Made by a program: the position numbers and the translations under genes
Notes under the pieces: model-generated
What the model was told of the DNA's origin: nothing
Databases searched by the model: none
The model's input: only the letters and a program-made list of their open reading frames with translations
DNA from: Kingdonia uniflora
Lineage: Eukaryota; Streptophyta; Magnoliopsida; Ranunculales; Circaeasteraceae
NCBI GenBank assembly: GCA_014058105.1
Contig: JACGCM010001129.1
Coordinates: forward strand, 1,685,001 to 1,749,000
DNA length: 64,000 nucleotides
Direction: 5' to 3'
Shown: piece after piece, positions 48,706 through 58,739 of the stretch
How the letters are laid out: the number at the start of each line of letters is the position of its first letter
Position numbering within the stretch: position 1 is the first letter of the stretch

Positions 48706-48882
48706 CCAAACTTATTTTTTTTAGTGTGATCTCCCCACACCCGGTTGAGTTCTGACACGTCCAAGTCAGCAACTCAGACCAAGTTTTTCAACTTCTGAGA
48801 GCTCGCAAGTTTGGGTTAAGAATTTTCTCTTACAAGAAAAATAAACCCAGACCCATTTTAAGCACTACTGAAGATGATCTAA

Positions 48883-49356
48883 GAAGAGATTGAATTCGAG
48901 AATGAATATTAGGACTAACAAAATCCTTAGATTTATGATAATTAATTTCTTAACTATCTGCTTCAGAGAGATTGGCTCTACAAAAAAGATAGAAGTCATC
49001 AGCAAAAAGCATATGGGAAATAGGGGGAACCCAATTGCCAACTTTAATACCATGTAACTCATGAGTGCATTATTTAACTATTAACATTTTAGATAACACT
49101 TTAGTACAAAGAAGAAAAAGATAAGGGGAGATATGATCTCCTTATCTAATACCCCTAGTAGGAGTAAAGAATCCAAAATGGGTTGAGTTAAGTTTAATAG
49201 AGTAAGAAGACTAGATTCCAGATTCATAACAACAGTAAAGAAAGATCCATGAAACCCATAACAAGTAAGGATATATGCTAAGAAGTCCAATTCTTCTTTA
49301 TCATAGGCTTTACTCATATCTAGTTTAAAAGCCATGCAACCTTTTTTCTCTTTTTG
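48883..49356 (-). pseudogene. LINE (L1-type) reverse transcriptase, segment 1 of 3
   Basis: The minus strand begins KKGCMAFKLDMSKAYDKEELDFL, the RT motif that holds the first catalytic Asp. Next come a GVLDKE...SPLIF-like stretch and, in another frame, KVGNWVPPISHMLFADDFYLF, with the catalytic FADD. Frameshifts and stops are present. The upstream part (endonuclease and early RT) is missing, and AG-rich sequence replaces it beyond 49356. Downstream the frame is interrupted by PIF/Harbinger copy B. Confidence 0.85.
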
Positions 49357-50072
49357 TATCTCTCCCTTCTCTCCTCCCCTCTAGTTATCTCACCTCTATC
49401 TCCATCTCCTTCTCTACCTCATACCCTCTAAACTTCTCTACCATATCTCTCTTGCTCTCATACTCCTCCTTCCCTCTTACTCACCAATGTAAGTAGATAT
49501 GGAGAGTGACGATTCCTTAAACAAACAAATATTTAAGCTAGTCTCTCCTAGAAGCAAGGATTAAAATGCCAAACCATTATTGCTTGTCGACCACTGCCTA
49601 GTGGTGGCTTACCGTAAAATTTTTAATTTATCGCAACTTTTTGGTCACTCCATTTTTTAATCATTTAGCGCAAAAATCTGGTATAAACCAAATTATCACG
49701 ATATATCATGGTTTTTTTTCTTCTGGTATTTTGATAATTATTATGATATGTTGATAATATTACTTAAAATGTGTGAAAATGTGAAGGAAGTCTCCAATAA
49801 TATTTAAACTTTAAAAAGGATTATGGAAAAGTAAATAAAAATGTTACATGGGAAATTGATAATTAATAAGTTTGTTATAATAAAATACAAGCAATTCTAT
49901 TACAAATTAAAACTTGACATTTAGGAATTGTCTCATAAAGTTACAGATATGTAGTAGTCTAATACATATATGAGTGACACGGTTACTCAAAATCATTATT
50001 TTATGATTGTGAGTTGACGTTAGAAATATTCCAACAATATTCCTCCCACGTTAAATGCTTGAAATAAAGGTC
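49357..50072. other. Polypyrimidine tract and unassigned AT-rich sequence
   Basis: 49357-49485 is almost pure C/T on the plus strand (TCTCCCTTCTCTCC-like). The rest, to 50072, is AT-rich with no recognisable gene or terminus. Confidence 0.45.
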
Positions 50073-51060
50073 TCAGTTTCTTATGTAGTTCTCGTACTCT
50101 TGTTGGATTAAATACGACATAATCCCCAGGGGTGGGCAACCACTTACAGCTATTGCTCCTATACGCTTGTCCGTGTAATGTTGTCTCGAAGACTGTGATG
50201 ATTCTCCCTGATTATGTCCATTCCCATAAGACGACGTAACAAGGTACAAATTTGCATTGCCAAAAAGACCCCTAGATGTGTCGTTTTGCTGAGCATCAAA
50301 AGTGGACGGATGTGGGTAATGGCCAATACCTATGCTTCCCATACTCATGCCGTCAAAGTGCGATATAAGAGAACCTGCTTCATAACTCCCGTGAGATGAA
50401 CCTAACCCAAATCCTCTTTGTGACCTTTCCGTTCTACCTTGTCGATTTCCCTAATTTGTTAATCTTTGACGAGAATCGTGATTGGAGTCTTAAGTTGCAT
50501 GGTCAAAGTTGGCCTCTTTAGTAAACGGTATGCAACCCCCTTGACTTGACAGGTAACCCCCTTGACTTGACGGGTAACCCCTTTCAACGATATTACCCTG
50601 ACTAGTATTACCCGAGTTACTACATGGATTACCAGTATTATAGGATCCTTCTGTACTACCATCATTGTCATCGTGGTTATTCATATCATCACCTACAATA
50701 TCATCTTGTTCTTGAATCGGATCAAGATCGATATCAACTACTGAACGAGTATGGGTACGTAAAATAGGATCGTGTTCATTCTTTGCAATAGGTACTCGTT
50801 CTAAAACCATTGGCTCAACACCTATTTCATCAGCAATGTATGGATCGGGTCTACCTTTTAGGGTATCTATAACACCGTGTACTTCTAAAATATTCTCTCT
50901 GACCTATTCATGCATAGGGTTAGGATCTTCTTCACCGTGAACTGTAAAGATATTGGACAAATCAATAGGCTCATTTGTAAAATTGGGTGTTTCCAAATAT
51001 TTCTCCATTAGGCACAGGTTGTAGTGCACCCTTACATATCTTGTCTTATCATTTTGATTA
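50073..51060 (-). pseudogene. Probable hAT transposase C-terminal remnant
   Basis: The minus strand from about 51060 reads RYVRVHYNLCLMEKY, then EPIDLSNIFTVHGEEDPNPMHE. These resemble the acidic region after the dimerisation domain in plant hAT transposases. Beyond a stop the frame continues acidic and then S/G/N/Q-rich (GYPSSQGGYLSSQGG), ending near 50073. The catalytic part is absent. The identification rests on the first 40 residues only; an unrelated nuclear protein fragment is possible. Confidence 0.4.
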
Positions 51061-51393
51061 TGTTGGAAAGTTTGGGAACAACCGAATTACATCAAAATGC
51101 CAAATGTTTGTAACCATGGTTTAAAAGGAAAACCACGATTTCATCAAAAATCCCAAAATACTGCAATACATTCATGGGTTTTAACGATAAATTAGGTAAA
51201 TCCATGATATTTTGGTGGTTTATTGCCAGATTTAAGGGTATATAAAGCCATTAATAATATCATGAAAATTCCAAGTCATTTTTTTTCTTGGCTTACTAGG
51301 CGGTATTTTGAAAAAGCCCTGACATTTTAAACTATGCATGGAAGGTATCTCAACTTTAGTTCCCCTTCCATCTATTTCCATTAGTGAAGAAAA

Positions 51394-51945
51394 ATGGAAG
51401 TCCCTCACCAAGAAATAGAGCTTTTCACTGGCTATCAAATGTCCAAAAACTCAGGTTTCTACATCCAAAGTTCTTGTAAATCTAGAGAGCAACTGGGAAA
51501 AGGGTTTAGTGTTATTACCAACTATAACCTACAACCAAAAGGCTCTCATTTTTCTAGCAAAGTTTGAGTCCGAAAGCGACCTCGCTAAAGTTATGAGCTC
51601 CCCACCGATTAACGTGGGTGGACAAGCCCTCCTCTACCAAGTTATCGACATGATCTTACTCCCCTCCGAGCTTTATTTCCCAACTACCCTAGTTTGGGTT
51701 CAAGTTTTTGATTTATCCATTTGAATGGATAATCAGGAGTCCATGGAGATGGTGGGAAACTTGATTGGGATGTTTATTTGATGGGATTGAGGTGGCCCCG
51801 ATAACATTAAAATCTGTTTCTTTCATATTCTTGTCAAACTCTACACATATCCCTTTACCGTCGTCTTCTATTGTGCCTCGACCGGATGGATACCTGGATA
51901 CCGTCGTCACCTTCAATTATGAGAGGTTAGAAAGTTTTTGCACCC
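51394..51945 (+). pseudogene. LINE ORF1 fragment (DUF4283 and CCHC_4-type domain)
   Basis: Plus-strand reading with one or two frame changes gives KALIFLAKFESESDLAKVM, then LLPSELYFPTTLVWVQVFDL. MEMVGNLIGMF, RPDGYLDTVVTFNYERLESFC follow. This is the order found in plant L1 ORF1 proteins: a DUF4283 nucleic-acid-binding fold, then WVQ..DLP, then V.F.YERL..FC leading to the zinc knuckle. The sequence stops right there because the Tat LTR begins at 51946. Its strand is opposite to the 31-49 kb LINE, so it is a different insertion. Confidence 0.75.
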
Positions 51946-52559
51946 TGTAGAGACCTATCCCTCGACCCAACCCAATTCGAACTATTCAAGTTTGAGCTAC
52001 CTCAATGTCAGGCTCACGCATTCTACATATGGCATATACAGTCAGCATTGACACTTAGTCCACGAACTGATGAAGAATATGGGTCTAGTATTACGGAAAA
52101 GCATGAACGAGTCAAAGATACATGTTTCTCACAAACTCAACAGTTATTCAGTCAACCGCCACTTACCCCATGATTTGGAGAATGTGCTTCAGTACGATAA
52201 CGAACTGTGAGCAAGGCCTATATAAGGACAAAGTTCCATAAAAGACAAGGACTAGAAAAATACACGAGAAATCACTAAAAAAACCATATTTTCTAGATTC
52301 TCAAACTCTAAATTTATTATTTATAGGATCAAGTATTTATAGTTCAAGAGATCACTTGTAATAAGATATCAGCCTCAAGCAATAAAAATTACTGTTACTA
52401 AAACCCTCAACTCGAGGTCGTAATTTTTTTACCTATTCAAAGGTTTTTCATACAAAATCGCCTGTGCCATTTCTTGCCTTACATTAATTTTCATCACATG
52501 AATATTGGTGTAAGAGCTAATTCTGAGCCATCTCGAGCTTACAGAATTACGCCATTACA
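51946..52559 (+). repeat. 5' LTR of Tat element
   Basis: 614 bp, from TGTAGAGACC to CCATTACA. It matches the solo LTR at 9512-10413 (minus strand) at both ends and in the TTTTTACCTATTCAAAGG region. It interrupts a LINE ORF1 fragment at its left edge. Confidence 0.88.
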
Positions 52560-52560
52560 T

Positions 52561-52577
52561 TTGGTGCCGTCTGTGGG
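52561..52577 (+). promoter_or_regulatory. tRNA primer binding site of Tat element
   Basis: TTGGTGCCGTCTGTGGG starts one base after the LTR. This GGCGCCGTCTGTGGG-like site is typical of Tat-lineage elements. The cognate tRNA (I recall tRNA-Arg for some relatives) was not verified. Confidence 0.85.
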
Positions 52578-52637
52578 AAAAAATACATTTCCACGATATC
52601 CTAAGGCATACATTCATTCTACTATTAATCTCTAATC

Positions 52638-54237
52638 ATGGTCACTTCCCAATGACCAACAACCGAAATCCAGCTCGATCTTTCAGTAGAACTGAAACAA
52701 CTTACAGAGCTACGAACGACTTTCTATGATGAAACAGAGAAGCATAATGAGCTCGAACGTCAGTAAACTCTTGACCGAGAACTCTGAGAGAAGGAGCTCG
52801 AAGTCGAGCGACATGCTCGTTTGATAGTGTTCAAACGACATGAAGATTAGATGACAACCATACTATGTTATAAGCTTTGTAGAATACTCTACAGGCTCCC
52901 CAGACCAAAAATTGTGATTACATGCCAGAGATCTCCTGGGTTTCTGCGCGGGAAAGATTGGGACCTCGAGGAGCCACCAACAATGTTATTTCTTAGAATA
53001 TTCAGCACGAACCTCAACCTTCTATTCATTTGGGTGGTGAAGTTCAATCTAATATCAGTAGAGGTCCCCAAATTTCCAAATGATAGGAGGAAGAACAACG
53101 ACCTTAACCTTGAATTCTAGCACGTGATCGCTTGAGTGAAGGCACTGACACTCACAATCCTCAGCCACCTTGTCAAGTTATTCAAGCACCACGTCAATAC
53201 CTTATACATGAGCATATAAATCAGCACATCAAGGAGTTGATTGAAGCACAAGTTTTAGGCATTACAGATGACCTTATCAAGATACAAGAGAGCCTGATTG
53301 CCAAATAACTATTCGATATGGAAGTACCAAAAGGTTTTCATTCCCCAAAAATTTGGAAATGCAAAGGCACCAATCCAAAAGAACACATTCAGCAATACCG
53401 TGATTCATTGGGATTGCACTCCAATCTCAACCACATTCTCTGTCATCTATTTGCGACAAGTCTCTAGGAGGAACCGCTCCAATGGTTCTATTCTCTACCT
53501 GAAGATTTCATCCTCACATTCGATCAACTACATAAATAATTCATCAAGACATATACTCACAACATAGACAAGGAGGAGAATTTATATTCTCTTATTAGTC
53601 TTAAACAATTACACGGAGAAAAGCTCGAGGTTTTTGCAAAAAAGTTTTTGGAACTCACGCAGAAAGTAGACAACCTCGATCAGAAAACAACTGTTACTGT
53701 TTTCACCAACGTGCTCCAACTCGACTGCGAGGCTAAATAACATCTTTTCCTTAAAAAACCTGCAACCATAGAGGATATGATCACCAAGGTCAATAGATAT
53801 GTCGACCTGGAATGGATGATGTTTGAAAGGCATAAATCTGCTAAGTCCGTCCTAACCACTAAATGTCCATCCACAGAATAAAACAATGAACCGAAGGAGG
53901 ATCAAGGTGATCAAAAGTGTTCCAAGGGTAATACTGGTAACCCTCAGAAAGGCGGTACATTACCTAAACCGGTTCTTCCGATGATGAATGTTTGAATCTC
54001 CACGATTTTTCCAATCCTATCCAAGGATAAGCTATACCGTCCATTTCAACTGTTGGAACCAATCGAAAGTTGCCCATACTGCATGCATCACAAGGTAAAT
54101 CATCATTCTACTGACAGCTGCTATGCTTTACAAAGGTTGCTGGAATTTATTTTCAAGGAAGGACAGATGTATGAATACATTATTGACCTGGAATCTTATA
54201 AAGATGGCAGCTATAAGAAGCAACTCGAAGTAGTCTA
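52638..54237 (+). pseudogene. Tat element gag
   Basis: An N-terminal charged helical region (LSVELKQLTELRTTFYDETEK) is followed by a spacer. The capsid-like domain lies at about 53365-53830. Its readable pieces include NPKEHIQQYRDSLGLHSNLN-like, EPLQWFYSLPEDFILTFDQL and LISLKQLHGEKLEVFAKKFLEL. A cysteine/histidine segment CPYCMHHKVNHHSTDSCYAL (about 54070-54128) is in the position where Tat gag proteins have their zinc-binding end. At least five stops interrupt the frame. Confidence 0.75.
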
Positions 54238-54399
54238 GGTTGAAGATCAAGCTGAGGAGAAATATCTCTAGCATATGTACCACAACAACATGATTAAAAT
54301 TCATCAGATCAACAACTCTTACAAATTCAAGTGCAGAAGACAATCAGAATGCTACGATCTCACACCTTAAGATAAGGAAGTCAAACTTCTACCTAGGTC

Positions 54400-54850
54400 G
54401 AGCAATCGCCGGCTTGGGATTTCATTCGAAGATTGCGATATTAGTCATGTAAAATTTTTACATCATGATGCATTAGTCATAATGCTTAAAATGAAGAAGT
54501 TTGTCATGCACACAATAATGATCGATACTGGAAGCGGTATTGAGATTCTATTTCAGAGTACGATCGACCAGATGGGATTGGCTGATCATATTATTCCTAG
54601 TGACACTGATATAAGTGGCTTCAATGGTTCTAAAGAAGAGTGAGTAGGTAAGATCATCTTACATATCACCGTTGGGCCAGCCACAATTAACACCATCTTC
54701 TATGTCATTAATACCAAATCTCGTTATCTCGGGATTATGGGTTTTTGCTGGATTTACAACATGGAAGCAATCGCTTCTACCTATTATCAAGTACTCCACT
54801 TCAAGCACAATAATGGTATCTATAAAATCAAGGGCAGTCAAAATCTTTTT
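54400..54850 (+). pseudogene. Tat element aspartic protease
   Basis: HTIMIDTGSGIEILF at about 54510-54554 contains the catalytic DTG of retropepsins. The YLGIMGFCWIYNMEAIAS segment (about 54727-54780) corresponds to the hydrophobic second half (family Y..ILGR.WL). One stop lies near 54641, followed by frame changes after 54850. Confidence 0.75.
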
Positions 54851-55094
54851 TGAGCTTGCGAGAATAACGTCTCTGTCATTCTCGATACCTCAGACAGATA
54901 CGCTGCATAACAATTATAGAAAGCGGATCACCTTGATGATCAGCCTTCGACAAAAGAGCTTACAGAATACATCGACATTGATGGACCTAATAAAGGTACT
55001 TTTATTGGTACCAAGCTGGTCCAACACGATAACGATTCTTTCATTCAATTCTTCGACTGAATCGAGACATCTTTGCAAGGACTTTCGAAGAGAT

Positions 55095-55850
55095 GCCTGG
55101 GGTTGATCCGACGAAGGCATATCACAAATTGGCCATCAACAACAATGCCATGGTGGTCAAACAGAAACAACGACGATTCTCACCTCATCATTGGGATGAA
55201 GTTAACATGGAGATCAAAAAATTGATCAAAGTGGGAATCATTCGAGAAGCCAAGTATCCAGATTAGATATCCAACATCGTCACTATTCCAAAGAAGAATG
55301 GAAAGGTATGAGTCTGTATAAATTTTACAGATCTAAACAAACACACTCCAAAGGATAGTTTCCCTCTTTTCAACATTCATCAAATTCTTGATTTTACGGC
55401 AGGTCATGAACTCCTATCTATTATGGACGCTGCCTCTGGATACAATCAGATTCCTCTCTTGGAAGAAGATAAAGAAAAAACCACTTTCATCACTAAAATA
55501 GGACTTCAATGCTATAAAGTCATGCCCTTCGGACTTAAAAATGCAGGCGCGACTTATCAAAGGTTGATAATTACTATATTCAAAACATATCTTGGGAAAT
55601 TTATGGAAGTTTACATTGATGATCTCTTGTGCAAGAGCATACAATCACACAACCATATCACAGATCTTACCATAATATTCAACATTCTTTGATCTTGCAG
55701 GATATGACTCAATCCTAAGAAGTGTCAATTCGGAGTACATTCAGGCCGATTCCTCGGCCATCTCATTAGTAAGAAGGGGATCGAGGTTGATCCAGATCAA
55801 ATTGAATCTCTTCTCAACATGTCATCTCCAAAAATAATGAAAGACATACA
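55095..55850 (+). pseudogene. Tat element reverse transcriptase
   Basis: Starting after a MPGVDP-like entry, the frame shows VVKQKQRRFSPHHWDEV, IKKLIKVGIIREAKYP, and FTDLNKHTPKDSFPL. LLSIMDAASGYNQIPL, MPFGLKNAGATYQR and VYIDDLLCKS follow, where YIDD is the catalytic motif at about 55612-55623. Then come CQFGVHSGRFLGHLISKKGIEV. Stops occur near 55264, 55308 and 55690. Confidence 0.88.
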
Positions 55851-56027
55851 AAAACTTGCCAGCAAAATTGCCGCTATCAACCAATTCGTTTCCACAACTT
55901 CAGATCGCTGTCGTTGGCTGTTCATACTATATTATACGGTTGTACCAAACAGGGAAAAGTTTAACCCAATACAGAGATCCAATGGACATTAGAATGCGAG
56001 GCAACTTTTCAGGAACTCACAACCTAT

Positions 56028-56948
56028 TTGGGGAACTCTCTCATCATGAGCACCCCGGTAGATAATGAGGAACTAATTATCTACCAGGCAGTTACAGATA
56101 CTTCTATCAGATCGGTTCTCATTCGACTTGAAGGGATGATTGAAAAGCCAGTCTACTTTATAAGTAAAACCCTCACTCTAGCGGAATCGAGGTATTCTAA
56201 AATCGAGAGACTCCTTCTAACTCTTGATTACACTTTACTAAAACTTAATCACTATTTTCAAGCTCATTCAGTCAAGGTCATGACAAACTACCCACTCCGG
56301 GAAGTGTTGTCCGAAAAAGAAAAATCCAGACGAGTGCAACAATGGCCCGTCAGTTTGGGAAAATATGATGTTAAGTTAGAGCAACAACATTCCAAAAAAG
56401 GTCAGGTCGTTACCAATTTTCTCACTGATTTTCCAGTGGAATATCCCGAGTCGAATGAGCACGATCCTGACCTTACAGAGGAAATTACAGAAGATCCGCC
56501 CACCAAAATATTTGACAATCGAGCTGAATAGATTAGAAGGAAAGGGTGGAGACTTCTTACAGATAGTTTAGCGGGACCCGCAGGGTTAAGAATTGGAATC
56601 ATATTGATTACCCCTTCCAATGACAGAATTGAGAAATCAATCTGCCTGGATTTTAAAGCCTCCATCAATGTCATCGAATACGAAGCTCTCATTCATGGAC
56701 TACACCTCACACTCAAGCTCGGCGTCCAAGTACTCTTAGTATACACAGATTCTCTACTCATCGTCCACCATTACTATGAGCAATACAAGAAGAATGGCAA
56801 GATGATCAAATATGCAGCCCTTGGTATAGATAGGATGAGTCAGTTTGTGAAAACAACTCTCAATTATCTTCCCCGCGGCAAAAACAAACACGTCGATTTC
56901 TTGGCTTATTTAGCCGGGGTCTTGGGTATAGAAGCTAGAAATCTTTAG
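56028..56948 (+). pseudogene. Tat element double RNase H region
   Basis: The first RNase H (56028-56531) reads YQAVTDTSIRSVLIRLEG, KPVYFISKTLTLAESRYSKIE and RVQQWPVSLGKYDVKL. After a stop, a second, archaeal-like RNase H (about 56540-56948) shows NVIEYEALIHGLHLTLKLGV, VYTDSLLIVHHYYEQYK and NYLPRGKNKHVDFLAYLA. Two consecutive RNase H domains are characteristic of the Tat clade. The second domain keeps E and D of the catalytic set (EYEAL, YTDS), but its first Asp segment is damaged. Confidence 0.82.
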
Positions 56949-57109
56949 ATCGAAGTGATATCAACCCCCAATATTGACTAAAATTCTTTATGCACCATTA
57001 GCACTAGGGGTGATGAAGAGGAAGACGATGATTGGCGAAATCCCTTTATTACCTACCTTAGCCCAAAGAGTAAATGCGATGGGCCCCTTTCAACAGATTC
57101 GAAAGAGCA

Positions 57110-58202
57110 CCGACAGTTGATCGAAAATTTGAAGCGCTATACAGTTCAAAAAAGCTTTTTATACTGCCGTTCAGTTACAGTGCCTTATCTCAAATGCCTC
57201 TCTAGGAAGAAAGCAGACAAATTTCTTAAAGATTTACATGAAGAAACTTATGGCTCTAATGCCACGGGTTGGTCACTCGCTGCCAGAGAAATTACACAAG
57301 GAGTATTCTGGCCAGGTATGCGCAAGCAGCAAAAGATTACTCACGCAAATACGACATATGTTAACGACAAGGATACATGATCTGTGCCCCTACACTCAAA
57401 CTACATACAAGCAAGGTGTTCTTGCCATTCAAATAATGGGCGCTCAATCTAGTTGGTAAATTTCCTAATACCCCAGGTAATCGGCGACACCTACTCGCAG
57501 CTACATATTATTTTATAAAATGGGTAAAAGTAATTCCACTCTGTCAAACCAGAGAAGAAAAGCTCATCTCTTTTATCTGGGAACACATCATCACTCGGTT
57601 TGGATGTCCTCACCTGATTCGGATCGATAATGGGAACACATCATCCACTCACCATCCAATCGCTACTACCCTCAAAGGAATGACAAAGCCAAAATTACCA
57701 ATAAAATATGCGAGGTTCCTCATGTCTTATGGGAATACCGTACCACTCCACGTCAATCAACTGGCTGCACCCCATTCCTCCTCGCTTATGGCACAAAAGC
57801 CGTCATTCTAACAAAATACCACCATCAAGTCAGAGATCACGAACTCGCTGACAAAGAAAATGAGTTTGAATTGGCCTGTAATGTGATTTGGCCTGTAATG
57901 TGAATTGGATTAATTAGACTATGGAACGCGCTATTGCCAACTTAGGTTGATATCACTATATGTTGGCCAGTTCATATAGTAGAAGGGTCCAAAGTTGTAC
58001 TTTCCAAATCAACAATCTCGTTCTCAGAGAAATCCCTCAATACAGAAAAGGGCCATATGCTGGTAAACTGGCAGATAATTGGGAGGGTTCATTCCTAATT
58101 GTTGTTCAAACTGGTTTGGGATCATATTATCTCATGACAGAACAGGGAGTTCGAATCTCAAATCCATGGAACACTAGGCGATTGAAACGATATTATCATT
58201 AA
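57110..58202 (+). pseudogene. Tat element integrase
   Basis: The N-terminal zinc-binding region is recognisable as DLHEETYGSNATGWSLAA, VFWPGMRK, with His/Cys positions partly destroyed. The catalytic core (57420-57750) survives only in scattered frames. The C-terminal domain at 57960-58202 is open: NNLVLREIPQYRKGPYAGKL, NWEGSFLIVVQTGLGSYYL, NPWNTRRLKRYYH. This fits the GPF/Y-like end of Ty3 integrases. Pol ends at 58202. Confidence 0.78.
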
Positions 58203-58344
58203 GTCACTCACTACTCCACTTCAAAATTCTCATTCTTACATTCCAAAAGTGGGATTTCATCTCCATACAATGTACATTCTATTCTATTCAATGAAAATAT
58301 CCAAGTTCTTTCCCACATTGTTTTCTACTTACGTAGACAATACA

Positions 58345-58635
58345 TAGATTAAAGCAAAGATAATACTAGCTTTTAATCGAACTCTTTACCGGTTAAAGTA
58401 AAGGTCAAACTAGCTTTCAACTGAACTCTATACATACTCTACGATTAAAATGAAGGTAATACTAGTTTTCAATCAAAGATTTCTACCAGACATTAGATAA
58501 AGCAAATATAAAACTAGCTTTCAATCTAACTCTATACATACTCTGCGATTAAAACAAAGGTAATACTAGTTTTCAATCAAAGAACTCTACCAGACATAAG
58601 ATAAGGCAAAAGTAAAACTAGCTTTCATCATTCAA
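58345..58635 (+). repeat. About 103-bp tandem repeats after pol
   Basis: Two and a half copies of a unit containing CTAGCTTTCAA, CTCTATACATACTCT, CGATTAAAA and GGTAATACTAG. Starts are near 58412, 58514 and 58618, with a divergent partial copy before. Tandem repeats in the 3' untranslated part are frequent in Tat elements. Confidence 0.8.
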
Positions 58636-58739
58636 TATGTCTGCGATAGATACTTTTATAGGTTGTAAATACAGCCACTATAAAAGATCTACTTTTACTG
58701 ATGAGAGGTCAGCTACTCTTTTTTCTACAATAGGAGGAT

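Larger units (their letters stand above)
42935..48879. mobile_element. Compound PIF/Harbinger transposon with PMD gene, copy B
   Basis: Same gene order as copy A: PMD gene (+), transposase (+), ORF1 (-). Similarity runs from about 42935 to the right end at 48879, where GAAGATGATC-TAA is a two-mismatch version of GGAGATGCTC-TAA. The left terminus is missing and copia sequence abuts instead. Relative to copy A, a deletion joins the post-PMD sequence (...ATGTAGGGATT) directly to CTCCTTTTCATCCATTG near 45495. This removes the internal terminus. It sits in the same LINE as copy A, between RT and zinc-knuckle parts. All its genes are broken. Confidence 0.85.

Noticed and set aside
51394..51945. LINE ORF1 as the missing first gene of the 31-49 kb LINE
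   Set aside because: It is on the opposite strand and separated by unrelated sequence, so it is more likely a different LINE insertion.
54672..55106. 144-codon plus-strand frame
   Set aside because: Out of frame with protease and RT, which both read better in other frames with conserved motifs.
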